Origin: Trileptium ribeirensis
Lineage: Eukaryota; Nematoda; Enoplea; Enoplida; Thoracostomopsidae
NCBI GenBank assembly: GCA_030248225.1
Contig: JASANE010029488.1
Span: forward strand, 1-64,000
Direction of reading: 5' to 3'
Length of the DNA: 64,000 nucleotides
Part shown: positions 8,681-18,975 of the stretch, piece after piece
How positions within the stretch are numbered: the first letter of the stretch is position 1
How the letters are laid out: every line of letters begins with the position of its first letter
The notes under the pieces: model-generated
What the model saw: only the letters and a program-made list of their open reading frames with translations
Told to the model about the DNA's origin: nothing
Databases searched by the model: none
Made by a program: the position numbers and the translations under genes

Positions 8681-9997
8681 ATGAGAGTCCCATGGCCTTT
8701 GGGCACACCAAAATATATTCGAACCGTGTACCCTAAGTACAGGGGGGGGGTGAAAATAACCTGTTACCACGCCGGAACGCCACACACTCTGTCGCAACTT
8801 CGTCTCCGGTATTGGGTTCCGTCCGGCCGCTCTCAAGTCAAACGCGTCATCAAAGCTTGTATGATCTGTCGCATTACTCACGGCGGGAGTTTCAAGGAGC
8901 AACCGCTGCCTCCACTTCCTGAATTCCGTGTCAACAAGTGTCAACCGTTCGCATACGTCGGTATCGATTACCTCGGCCCGCTTCTAATCAAGTCAAGTCC
9001 CAACGACAGCCCCGTCAAAGTGTGGGTGTGCCTGTTTACCTGTGCCGTTGTTCGGGCGGTGCATCTTGAAATCGTGGAGCAAATGACTGCTCATCAATTT
9101 ATGCTTTGTCTCCGGCGGTTCTTTGCCATTTTTGGTAAACCACGTCTCATCATCTCGGACAATGCAAAACAGTTCGTCGCGGCAAATTCTGCGTTTTCTA
9201 AGCTGTGGTCCGCTGTACTACATCATCCGGATGTCAACGACTTCGCTACTATGAGTGGAGTCGAATGGAAGTTCATCACTGAGTTGTCACCATGGATGGG
9301 CGGATTCTATGAAAGAATGGTCGGCATAGTCAAGTCTGCTCTCAAGAAAACTTTCAACGGTCGGTGCGTTTCTTTGGTCGAGCTGCAGACGATCGTCCTC
9401 GAAGTGTCTGCCGTCGTCAATTCCCGCCCACTTGTATATCCCGATTCCGACCTATCGTCTCCCCCAATAACCCCTGCTCATTTCCTTGGAGGTCCCAAGA
9501 CATCGGTCCCTCGTTTCAAAGCCCCTCAATGCCATGCCTCGTCAGCCACGCCCAATCAGCTCGTGATCGAATGGAAGCGGCTTCAACGAATGATGGACAA
9601 TTTCTGGAATGTCAGGAAACAGCAATACCTCTTGGCCATCCGTTGCTATTCGAAATCCACTCGTCACTGGAACAGCAGCTCCATCGTCCCTGAAATCGGG
9701 ACAGTCGTCATCGTGAAGGACAATTTGCCCAGAAACACCTGGAAATTAGCCAAAATTGTCGATTTGAAGCACGGAGTTGACGGACGTTGCCGCTCAATCA
9801 CTCTGCAGCTTTCAAATAAAAAATTAATTAATCGCCCACTTCGGTTACTTTTTCCTTTAGAGTCCACCACTTTTGCCGCCGGGAAGGGCAGTCCTGAGCC
9901 TGCGGAGCAAGCCACAGCCTCCACTCCGACGTCTGATCGTTCAATCGTCGGCGCTCACTACGATAATGACAGTGACACCGAATCTGTGGAGCTCTAA
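8681..9997 (+). CDS. pol: Pol, second part: integrase and C-terminal DUF5641-like domain
   Basis: ATG at 8681; recognisable pol begins at codon 28 (CYHAG). Zinc-binding half HAG plus CMIC (Cys60, Cys63) is followed by the catalytic D96 (GIDYLGPL), D160 (IISDNAKQF) and E211 (GGFYERMVG), the D,D-35-E-type triad of retroviral integrases with 50 residues between D160 and E211 as is common in BEL/Pao. Residues about 320-400 (EIGTVVIVKDNLPRNTWKLA, RPLRLLFPLE) fit the DUF5641 domain found at the C-terminus of these integrases. The first His of the HHCC finger lies on the far side of the mosaic insertion, and a G9-type run near 8740 sits in the junk N-terminus. The protein therefore needs the lost upstream part to be functional. 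Confidence 0.88.
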   Translation: MRVPWPLGTPKYIRTVYPKYRGGVKITCYHAGTPHTLSQLRLRYWVPSGRSQVKRVIKACMICRITHGGSFKEQPLPPLPEFRVNKCQPFAYVGIDYLGPLLIKSSPNDSPVKVWVCLFTCAVVRAVHLEIVEQMTAHQFMLCLRRFFAIFGKPRLIISDNAKQFVAANSAFSKLWSAVLHHPDVNDFATMSGVEWKFITELSPWMGGFYERMVGIVKSALKKTFNGRCVSLVELQTIVLEVSAVVNSRPLVYPDSDLSSPPITPAHFLGGPKTSVPRFKAPQCHASSATPNQLVIEWKRLQRMMDNFWNVRKQQYLLAIRCYSKSTRHWNSSSIVPEIGTVVIVKDNLPRNTWKLAKIVDLKHGVDGRCRSITLQLSNKKLINRPLRLLFPLESTTFAAGKGSPEPAEQATASTPTSDRSIVGAHYDNDSDTESVEL

Positions 9998-10009
9998 TAT
10001 AGTTGTAGT

Positions 10010-10170
10010 TTTTTGAGTGAGCATTTCACTCTCTAATTTAGTTTGTTGATATTGTGATTTTTGAGTGAGTATTTCACTCCCTAGTTTGTTGATATTGTGA
10101 TTTTTGAGTGAGTATTTCACTCCCTAGTTTGTTGATATTGTGATTTTTGAGTGCATTTCACTCTCTAATT
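10010..10170 (+). repeat. 43-bp tandem repeat after the integrase stop
   Basis: Unit starts GTTTGTTGATATTGTGATTT and contains TTTGAGTGAGTATTTCACTC; two full copies plus partial, diverged ones at both ends. Each unit contains the inverted pair GAGTGA/TCACTC. Confidence 0.85.
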
Positions 10171-10180
10171 TATTTTTTGT

Positions 10181-10193
10181 TTGTTTTCTCAGA
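10181..10193 (+). promoter_or_regulatory. Splice acceptor before the 3' ORF
   Basis: TTGTTTTCTCAG, a T-rich tract ending in CAG, precedes the ATG at 10200 by 8 bases. It pairs plausibly with the GTAAGT in the leader. Confidence 0.4.
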
Positions 10194-10199
10194 GCCACA

Positions 10200-11393
10200 A
10201 TGCGTTTCTACTATGTTACCCACGACCATCCGTTGTCCCTCTACTACAGCCATAATCCTCCTCTGCGTTTTGTCGGTCGATCGATGTCTTCAATCGAGAT
10301 GACTCGGTGTTACCTCACCCTGAAACAGATGGGTAACGACAGCCTCGCTCATCGTCTGCGATACAACTCCGCAATGGCAGCTCGCCCTGAAGAGATCGAA
10401 TCTTGGATCCGCTTAAACGGGGTTCGCATTGATCCGGAATGGGTATTCCATTCGCGACACGTCGTCATCGATATTCTGCTGCAACTCGTCCGCCCTGATC
10501 AGCCAGCAAGCCTTCAAGGATGCCTTTCTATCAGTAGTCCGTGCGATGCCACAACTCGAGTCGCTTGTCTTCGTCCAGACCTCGGCCACTCATGAGATGG
10601 TATGGTCTTCCGGCTATCGACCACAGCAGTCCCACAGCCTTGAGGACCGCTGGTATCCGGGGTTCAACAACTACGGATACTGCCTCGATGAGCTCGTCCG
10701 CCGGTATCGTTTCTCCATCTGGTCACCAGAGTTGGGGACCGGAGCTGCCTACTTGAGCCCGGAGCTGCCTACTTGAGCCCGGGTCAGCGATTGCTGGATC
10801 CCGTTCCATACAGTCGCACCGTCCTGATTCTTTCGGATAGTCAAGGCCGTCACATCCAGGGCATCACACTTGGAAAGGCGATTGCCATATCTGGGGGTCA
10901 GTACCACGATCTGGTAGACGCAGTAGCCCAATTCCGGATCCGTCTTCGCGATTATCGATTGATAATCATCAACTGTGGAGTCAACAGTGCCCAGCGCAGT
11001 TTCCGACAGCAGCGGGAATCTTGGGAAGTCATGGAAACATTTCTTCGCAGTCAACCTGCTGGCCCCGACATTATTCTGTGTACTGCAGTTCCACATTCTT
11101 CGGTTCCGGGCATTTCGGAACACTCAAATTTTGTGGAATCCCGTTGCCGCAAGATGGGACTTCATTGCGTAAATTGGTCCCGTATCGCTCGCTGTCCGTT
11201 TCGTGGATCGTTGCCGAATACCATCAATCCTGCACACTTCGACTCGGATGGCTTCCACGTCAACCACATGGGGTTCCGCTGGATCATCCGTGAGTGTGCA
11301 GCCCTTGTCGACGAGCTAAAATCTGTGTCTATCACCATGTCTAAGGAGCAGTTCTCCTACCGACGTGATGCCTCTGGGACATTCCGTCAGTAG
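10200..11393 (+). pseudogene. Extra 3' ORF of the retrotransposon with an SGNH/GDSL-hydrolase-like domain, two frame breaks
   Basis: ATG at 10200 begins MRFYYVTHDHPL. The reading frame shifts by one around 10480-10505 and again at 10741-10780, where a 20-bp tandem duplication changes frame; without that duplication the second and third parts are in the same frame. The C-terminal 200 residues show the SGNH pattern: VLILSDSQGR with the nucleophile Ser at 10839, INCGVNSA as the Gly/Asn block, and DSDGFHVN with the Asp at 11247 and His at 11256 of the D-x-x-H block. The N-terminal part (about 180 residues) I do not recognise. BEL elements may carry an env-like ORF here; a hydrolase-like ORF is different. 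Position, splice acceptor and LTR inclusion show it belongs to the element. Confidence 0.6.
10741..10780 (+). repeat. Exact 20-bp tandem duplication in the 3' ORF
   Basis: GGAGCTGCCTACTTGAGCCC occurs twice head to tail (10741-10760, 10761-10780). It introduces a stop and shifts the frame of the SGNH ORF. Confidence 0.97.
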
Positions 11394-11410
11394 AACATTT
11401 GCCTCGGGAG

Positions 11411-11810
11411 TGTCAATTCCTCAGAATTGTTGTTGTTGATTTCAAGAGTATTTTGGCGCATGTATTCTGCGCGGTTATTTACTTTCTATCCGAGTAAACA
11501 GTTATATAATTATGGATTGACTATAGAGATCTGATTGTTTTTGATTAGCTAATGACATTTTTCAGCGCCGTATGCAAATGAGCATGTGCACAGCTTTCTT
11601 GATTATTGTCGATTATGGGGTTTTCTTTTGAATCGGGATGTTTGGGATTTTTGCTATCGTTTCAGTTTGTTACCAAAATAAATGACACTCGGCTTAAGTA
11701 TACTTCGGCAATTGTAATCTAATTACGTTGATTGACCAAATTGAATCGTTCGAGAATTTCGAACTCGAGTACCCAAAAGCATTCAGTTCCAATCGGGAAT
11801 TGATGTTACA
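11411..11810 (+). repeat. 3' LTR of the BEL/Pao element
   Basis: 400 bp, TG...CA ends, same sequence as 1505-1904 with a few substitutions. A short purine-rich stretch (CGGGAG) precedes it in place of a clear polypurine tract. Confidence 0.92.
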
Positions 11811-14800
11811 ACTTAGGTGCCCCAGGGCCGGTCCCGGTGCGCATCCGGAAATGTTACGTATCCATAACTGTTGTATTATGATAAAAATATGTGTTGTATG
11901 GGACGCCAAGTGTCAGGATGGGTCGGGGTGTTGTACGAATCTCTTATGATAAAAATGCGTTGGTGAGGTTTCTAACGTTTTGAGACCTGGGAAGATCTAT
12001 CCTGACACGCCGAGAAGTGAGAACCGTTATTTCGTTATTATTTTATTTCATATCTGTTTTAAGGGACGTTTTGGATACGTAGGAAGAACGATAAAATTTA
12101 CCTAACGTCATAAAAGTTTCATTTTTCACTGGGGGTAAGAATTTTGGGGTTTTAAAGATTTCAAACAAAAAGGGGGACATTAAATTATCATCAGGACTCT
12201 ATAGGGATTCAAATCACGCTTTCGGGTCAACTTACTCCCAACCCGTAAGTACTCATGGACCCCCAATCCCCCGTTTAGACTCTCAAACTTTAGGGCCCTA
12301 AATCACCACCTCCTAAACCAAAACATCCCGATTTTTCAAGCCCTATACCTTAACTGGGCCCCATACTAACTATTTTGTTGAAAACCGGGGCCACCCATCC
12401 CAACGGAGCTTCACGGGATTCTCCTAACTCAGTTGGGACCCAAAATTTCCCTAGCGTACACGCATTTTTCTGCCTTTTTCGGGCCTCCTAGGGTACTTAC
12501 ATTAAATTTAAGCTTCTCACAAGCAGGCGACCAGCCAGGGCATGGATATGATCCCGCCCCCGGCCGCCTGCTCCCTTCCGTTCCTGAAAAATAAGCAACA
12601 ACCGAAAAATTTAAAAACACAAAATGCGCCTGAAGCGCTGATATATTCTTTTATATTGAAAACCTCTATTTAAATTTTCGTTTTAATAAGGCTTTTCGTT
12701 TGTCTTTTGCTTGCTTTTGGGTATGCTATGGTTGGTTTCTCGCCGTGCCCCCACGGTGGAGAGCCTCCCCTGGTTTGATACGTGTTTCGATTAGGCAAGG
12801 GCCGTCCTTTGCGGACGTTGAGGTGTCGGAAGGATGCTTCGCGCGCCCGCAAAGGACAGCCCCGTTGAAATTCGCGAAATTATGCTGATTCGTCTAAAAT
12901 TTTACGCTTACGAATATTCCGACTGGTTCCCCGCTCCTCGGACGTTCTCTTCGTTTACATGTCCGGGGAGTGATTTAAAATTTCTAAGCTGAGATCAACG
13001 ATACTGCCTCGCCTTTTCGCTCTAAGCAATACCATTTAAAATTTTCACTCTGAGCCAAATGATTCAATGGGAATTTATAATATGAAGTTATAATTAAAAG
13101 TTGCTACTACGCAAGCTTCAGTAAAATTCATAGGGGCTGATCGGAAGGTTTTCGGACGTAGCCGTTTGCATCTGCGGGACCACAAAGTGTCTCCCGTTTG
13201 TCTAAAATCGAGCCACAACGTCGAATCTTCATTCGGTCGCTGTGGTATTAGTGCTTCTGGTTAAATTGCGATGCAAGCGACTGCGGACCCGACAAAATTT
13301 TGAGAGTCACCCGCTGAGCAGAGAACCAAACAGGGACTGGAGCTGGCGGCGGACTAAAATATACTGAGCCGGGCGGGACGTGTGTTTTAACAGTGCAACT
13401 ACGGGGAAAATTCACGTCGGCACCCATTCCCAGAGCTCTCTGGGAGTGAATTTCAAATTGTTCGAACTGTTCGCGGGCCGCTCCAGCATCTGTTGCGCAC
13501 GCCTAAAAGTCGTAGACTGTCAATCCAGTTTTTCATTGATAGTTTCGATACACAGAGAACAAACTTTATGGTGATTCGTTGAGCAGTCAGTATTTGGGAT
13601 AGGGAAGTTGTCTGCATTTTCCTAAAATAGTGAACTCGAATTAACTGGCTATACACTAGGGGTTCAGTTCTCAAAGTGAAATATAATATGCTTATCGGGG
13701 TATCTTGCAGGGTACCCGACGTGAATCTGTCATGCTATAACCGCTGTACATAGGTTATTGTACGCCCCGATTGGGCGGTATTGTAATGCGTGTGGAAAAT
13801 GCAAAAAAGGGATTCAACAGTAAACTGATTGAACTGTGTGTAACTTTCTGAAGCAGTTCGGAGTTTTGTTTAAATCTTGATCCCAATAGGGATTTTAGAA
13901 ACCTGCTTCACCAGAGTCTACCAAAGGAATTTCAGAAATCATTTTCAACATGACCCTAAGGAATTTGGAAATAACTAAACTCTGTGCCTTTGGCAAACAG
14001 ACCATCACCCCGCACCCCGTCGAGTCAGTTCGCTAATGCAAGTTAGTCTGCTTCTCCGTTTTCTAGGCCCGAGCAGGCACCCCTTTGCAACCCGCGTTAC
14101 ATCCATGTTTTGCTCTAATCGCCTGGAGCGCTCCCGCTGCGAATGCTTTCAGTGTAATCGTCGTTTGGCTCAAACTACACCAAAATAGGTAACACCAGTA
14201 ATTATAGATAAAACATCCAAGGGGACTGGGGCCCTCGCCTCAGTGCCCCCTGCATTATCACAACTAACCAAGATTTAGGGAGCATACCTCCACTAGGCTC
14301 TTTAGGATTTGCGCACGCTTATAGTCTAGGCATCAGGGTCCGTTGTGCCATGCTCTAAGATTAGAAACATGACCAAGCGCATAGGGATACCCTAACGGGA
14401 GATCTCACTAGGACCAGAGAACCTCGTTTAAGGGATTAAGTGGAATATGAGGGAAAGGCGAGTCAGCCTTATTACCTGTGAGCAGGCTTAGGGGTTGACT
14501 CTCCCTCGGGGGACCTTCATGCCACTAGATACGTGGGCCAATATAGGGGCCAGGCCGAACACCCTGGTTAACCCGCCGGCAGCCTGCTAAGCTAAGCGGT
14601 TCCCTTAGGTCATCGCATAGATCACCGGGGAGTCGTGGAAGCCGGGGTTGTCCGGGCACCACACGCTAAGGGAACTCGTGGTGCAGCTGGGATCCCTTAG
14701 GGCCAGAACTGGTCCTAGTACAATAAGACCATCCTCCGGATCCTAAATTATGTCATTTTATTCCTGACATTCTAAATTTCGTAACCAAATTCTAGCTGAG

Positions 14801-15180
14801 TGACGTAAGGGATATGAGTTATGCGGTGCTTATACTAAACGTAACTAGGTTTCCTATATAATTTTAACCCTTTAATTCAAGAATTATTTCGCTTTTAACT
14901 ATCGTTGAACAAACTGTTGCTGGAGCGATGAATGGAACTAGAGCCGTTTGAGTTATAGTTACATTTGAGTCCTAAGCGCTGAGCTATGATAACGCTATTG
15001 CTAGGTTATTTAAGGCGCCCCAAATACCAACACACAGCCAAACCTACTCTACACAACGAATTGGATTAATGCAGTACATCGTCATAACGAATCGAATTAA
15101 TGTACCACTTAGTAAATAAGTTGCACGACAGTAACTAAATGAGTTGAACAGTAAGACTGTGTTGGGCGCTGCCGCCCTTC
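11811..15180. other. Non-coding stretch, partly GC-rich, no gene recognised
   Basis: Only short incidental ORFs. Notable are a hairpin at 12799-12863 and a GC-rich, C/G-run-rich part from about 13980 to 14750 in which I found no recognisable rRNA, tRNA or coding pattern. Confidence 0.6.
12799..12863. repeat. Hairpin with 16-base arms
   Basis: GGGCCGTCCTTTGCGG at 12799-12814 is matched by CCGCAAAGGACAGCCCC at 12847-12863 with one mismatch, leaving a 32-base loop. Confidence 0.75.
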
Positions 15181-16590
15181 CCGAACGAAGCTGGTTTGTT
15201 TTCTTCTGAGGATATAACGTTACGGCTTTTTAAAAATGAAGTAGAAATACAAGTCATTCAATGTCACCCAAACTTTAAAAGTACATGACCCTAGGTTATG
15301 TGGTTTTTGGTGCACCATGGCAACTGTGTGTTGGCTAATTTTTGACTGAACACCAAGTTTATCAGCCATAATGGTGATTTCAGTGCTTAGGCTGTCAATA
15401 CGAGTAAATAGCGTCCATATTCTGTAGACACCGTGCAATGAATCAGTAATAAGCTAACATTAAACACAACAATGTCTTATATGAGCCAGAAAAAAATAGG
15501 AACAACTTACTCTCAAACATAAATTGTGAATTTTAGTTAAAATTTATTGTATTATTGTTTATGATTTTTATTTAGTTTAATTGTAGGTAACTAAACCGGG
15601 GACAATAAGAATAGTATGAAAAGGTTGATAAGTCACAAGGACAGCACATATGCGATTACTGAACCATGAATGACAAAATGACAGCGTCTTCACAATATAT
15701 TACTATGTCGTCTTCTCTTTAGCTCCCTAACACAAGCTCAACCTGCGAAAACTATTTGAATTTACTGCAATGATTAACTATATCTGGTACAAAATTGGAA
15801 TACGAGAAACCGTTCCAGACTTATACATGTTGCAATTAATATATTACAAGTTAAATCATGTAAAATAGCCGAAGAAAAGTTTTATGGTAAAAATAGGATG
15901 AGCAGTAGATTTAGAAACCCACATTTCATCGTAGGCACTATAACACATCAAAAATTTTGAGCCATAGGCGAAACCACACCGTTTTGCCGTTGTTGAGCTA
16001 TGATTATTGGTACGTATAGGTTATCAAGTATTTGCACTAAATATTTAATCTTAATTATATGATACAAGACAGAATACCTACGCTATTTCGGAAAACGACA
16101 AAAAGACTATACCTTAGTTGCATTACAGTATCACTAACTAGACTGCTAAAGTTTAAACATCTTTTGATTCAAGAGGTTCCGGTTCTGGCCGAGACAGAAC
16201 CACGCTCAGTTTTCAGTATTTTGGCGCGCCAACTACTACAAATATAATGACAATTTTTTTAATTAAATTATTTCAAAAACTATAACAAATTTTTCAAAAA
16301 TCAGGTGTCTTTGGTTGTAGGTTCAGCATATCAAACCGAGCACCACTCATACTAAAAAAGTATAATATAGTAGTAATAGCTGCTTAATCGATTGATACGT
16401 TAAAATAAATCAGACAAGTGTAATCAATCAAGAAAGCAAAAACCAGTAATACGATAATTAGTATGTTAAATTAAAATATATATTTTACATTTTATCTACA
16501 AACCACACTGTTAATAAAACATAAAGTTTACGTCACACAAAGCACAGAAATACGACCATACAACAAGGTAAACTTTTCCAATTATATCAC
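15181..16590. other. AT-rich non-coding stretch
   Basis: No gene or repeat recognised; a 72-codon minus-strand ORF at 15220-15438 has no family features that I know. Confidence 0.55.
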
Positions 16591-16594
16591 CATT

Positions 16595-17113
16595 ATGATA
16601 TATACCTTTTATGCATCATTTCAGAAAAACTGCATATTCATTTCTCAAAATCTTTTACCCAAATTTTGTTGTCGCTACGAGCATCAGTGCATTTTAGTCG
16701 TTTGCGAAATGAAACAACTGAAATTTTCTGGAGCTTTACTTTTTTATGAGGAGTTTGCTTTACGTTTTACAAAAACTTTTGCTCAAGATAAGTCACAGTG
16801 TGCTTTTCCGAAAAAAACGATAAAAGCTATTCTTACATTGTATTACAAGGCGCAGAAACACTTTGAAAGAACACGCAATACAAACAAAGGATTAAAGACT
16901 AAAACTGTGTTACAATTTGTACCAAAATTTAGAGGATATATTTTACAACAGTACCTCAGATCTCGATTTCATGCCACATGGTTAAGAGTTGTTGGGAATA
17001 AAAATATGCGAATAAATCACAACACTTCCACTAAAACAACAGTATTAGGCAATTTTAAATTAATATTTATGCCTGGGTCCAGTTTAGACACGTACACTTG
17101 GCTTGTTCTTTAG
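16595..17113 (+). CDS. 172-codon ORF of unknown nature
   Basis: ATG at 16595, stop at 17111-17113. This is the longest frame in a long AT-rich, stop-rich stretch, which makes it worth listing. The predicted protein is basic and rich in Lys, Phe and Leu, with no signal peptide, zinc finger or catalytic motif that I recognise. There is no supporting splice structure or neighbour. It could be a chance frame. Confidence 0.2.
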   Translation: MIYTFYASFQKNCIFISQNLLPKFCCRYEHQCILVVCEMKQLKFSGALLFYEEFALRFTKTFAQDKSQCAFPKKTIKAILTLYYKAQKHFERTRNTNKGLKTKTVLQFVPKFRGYILQQYLRSRFHATWLRVVGNKNMRINHNTSTKTTVLGNFKLIFMPGSSLDTYTWLVL

Positions 17114-17894
17114 TTTACACAGTTCAGGATGTTAAAACCATAACAGCACACTCAATTACCATTTTGCCTTAATATATAGACGGTCACTATTTGCCATACA
17201 ATAAATAGGAGCTATTCGCGGTAACTGTATTGCGATTTGGCACCGCAATTACAGTAAGCGCTGTGAGACATGTCCAATCGCATCGTTATGTTACAATATT
17301 TCATGAATACACTGTCCGATTCACCATGTTATGAGAAAAAGGTGGAAAAAGATGCGAAAAGCAAAAACATGCGCGTGCGCAAACGTGAATTCGTACATAC
17401 ATCACAGAGACACTGTTCGCGTTCTGAATACAGATGGCAAAAATGTAAACGGAGATTTTTGCACGAGCCAAATCGTGATTTCGACAAAAAGAACCATTAG
17501 TGTACGCACATAAAGTGGACCCATGTATAATGAAAATTTATGTGCATTGAGCGGTTTAACATATTCTATTTCTTTTAGTAGTAGATAGTTCATTCTTACC
17601 AAAATGCAAGTACATAATGTATCTCTGACAGGTACTGCACATTATTTCCAGTCAAAATATGATTACTGTGATATTATTATAAGTATAATCGTATCAAGCT
17701 TGTCTTTCGATTAACGATCGCTACACCACCACATTGCAAATTATGTGTGTAATTATAATAATACATTTATACAAAAAATGGTTAAAACATATCGCCCAAG
17801 GCAAAAAGTATCAGTGGTTTTGCCAGGGGGCATGAGACGGGGGAACCTGTTCTGAACCAGGAGGAACCGAGAAATGGCAGGCCCCCTGTTTGAA
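17114..17894. other. Non-coding stretch, nothing recognised
   Basis: Short incidental ORFs only. A G-rich patch near 17820-17890 (CCAGGGGGCATGA) resembles the G-rich dispersed repeat at 20760-21480. Confidence 0.5.
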
Positions 17895-18975
17895 GTGTCC
17901 AGATAATAGGGTACTCGGTATTCGACCGAATAGTAACACTATTGGCCCAAGTATCGGATAGTTACATTTAACCTACTTGTTGAAATTTTTATTTATTTGC
18001 TCTTTGAAGCTTGATGTCACTTGATGGTTGCAACACGTTTCTGCGTACCATAATAAAAATTAACTAGATTTAATACAATTTCGAACTCTACGATTCTGAA
18101 AACTATAAAACTACTAAACATCCTAAAATGTGTAAAATGTCTGTGGGAGAATCAAACTCACCAGCCAGTCACAGAATTTGACACCAGAGACGTACCAGTA
18201 TACAACCGAAGTCCTGTAACTTCTTACAAATAACAAACAGAAAAACTGCTCTTGCAGCTACAATAGATTACAAAACAATACACGAAAGCATGAGCGCAAG
18301 CTGCACACTTGTAACCATAAGCACGTTGTCTTATATAACAAACAACAGATTTTGGACTTTTGTACAGTTGTGAGTTAAATTTATGCTTTCGACTTTTTAC
18401 TGTTGTAGATAAAAATGTGACGAACCTAGGTTAAAATCGACCTTTCAGATCAAAACATTGATATTTTGGAGTACTTATCGACACATGGTAGGTGATTAGA
18501 ATTTTTCTTTGACGTTGGTTTCCTTATTAATTAACATTTTTATAAAAGTCAGTTTAGTGGTGGGGGCACCACTACCATTGCGAGGGAGAATATGCGATCT
18601 CTTTTATAATCAACACTAAATTAACATAAAAATGCCCGAATTTTGCGATTTAGCACTCACGATATTCACATTCTTGTTGTTAAACTGCGTGAGTAACACA
18701 GATTGTGGAACAGGCTCTAATATAAACAACATTGCAACAAAAATACAAAATCATAGCTACAGCAGTACGCACTGAATTAAACGCAGCGAAAAATAACGTT
18801 GAGCAAAAACACACGGTGACGCTTTTTCATTGATTCGCTTATTTAATATTTGGAACGTAACACAGTGTAAATGTGTAGATACAATAATATACAATATTTA
18901 TATTATATATCAATAATTCGGTATTCGGCCGAATATCCAATATTCGGTAAATTTTACTATTCGGCATATCGCTAG
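17895..18975. mobile_element. Possible decayed DNA transposon bounded by CGGTATTCG palindromes
   Basis: CGGTATTCGACCGAATA near 17909 and CGGTATTCGGCCGAATA near 18918 are near-identical palindromes about 1 kb apart, each near CGAATAGTAA or its complement. Such CCGAATA-rich ends occur in hAT-type elements. No transposase frame and no clean target duplication are seen. Confidence 0.28.

Larger units (their letters stand above)
6310..8760. other. Mosaic insertion splitting pol between RNase H and integrase
   Basis: About 2.45 kb of poor-coding, A/C-rich sequence separates the pol segment ending in IIDDIHRRLCHAG (near 6300) from the one resuming at CYHAG (near 8764); both borders carry a CCTGT-N2-CCACGCCGG sequence. 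Within it are second copies of pol border sequence: 8442-8485 repeats the AATCATTTCACAACC and ACGACATTCATCGTCG stretch of 6233-6272, and 7865-7910 repeats the CTCCGCTGCGGTAGTCG and TTGCTGATG stretch of 6157-6190. It also carries a Ginger-like ORF and local duplications. I read it as a nested insertion plus rearranged copies; a misassembly of divergent copies is the alternative. Confidence 0.6.
1505..11810 (+). mobile_element. BEL/Pao LTR retrotransposon, damaged, with an extra 3' ORF
   Basis: Two 400-bp direct repeats bound the element, followed inside by a primer-binding-site candidate, gag, pol (zinc knuckles, aspartic protease, RT, RNase H), integrase with a C-terminal domain of the DUF5641 type, and an additional ORF. 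Gene order and domain types (DUF1759-like Gag, peptidase A17-type pol) define BEL/Pao. Damage: frame change at a G run near 3141, frame loss at a C run near 6015, ~2.45 kb of mosaic sequence between 6310 and 8760, and two breaks in the 3' ORF. The 5-bp flanks (ATTCA left, ACTTA right) are not an identical target duplication. Both LTRs are nearly identical by eye, suggesting a fairly young insertion. Confidence 0.9.

Noticed and set aside
14280..14740. Possible ribosomal RNA (phrases such as CCTAGTACAATAAGACC recall the sarcin-ricin region)
   Set aside because: No other conserved rRNA segment lines up before or after it.
16059..17510. Additional short ORFs around the 172-codon frame as exons
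   Set aside because: No consistent donor/acceptor chain or shared protein features.
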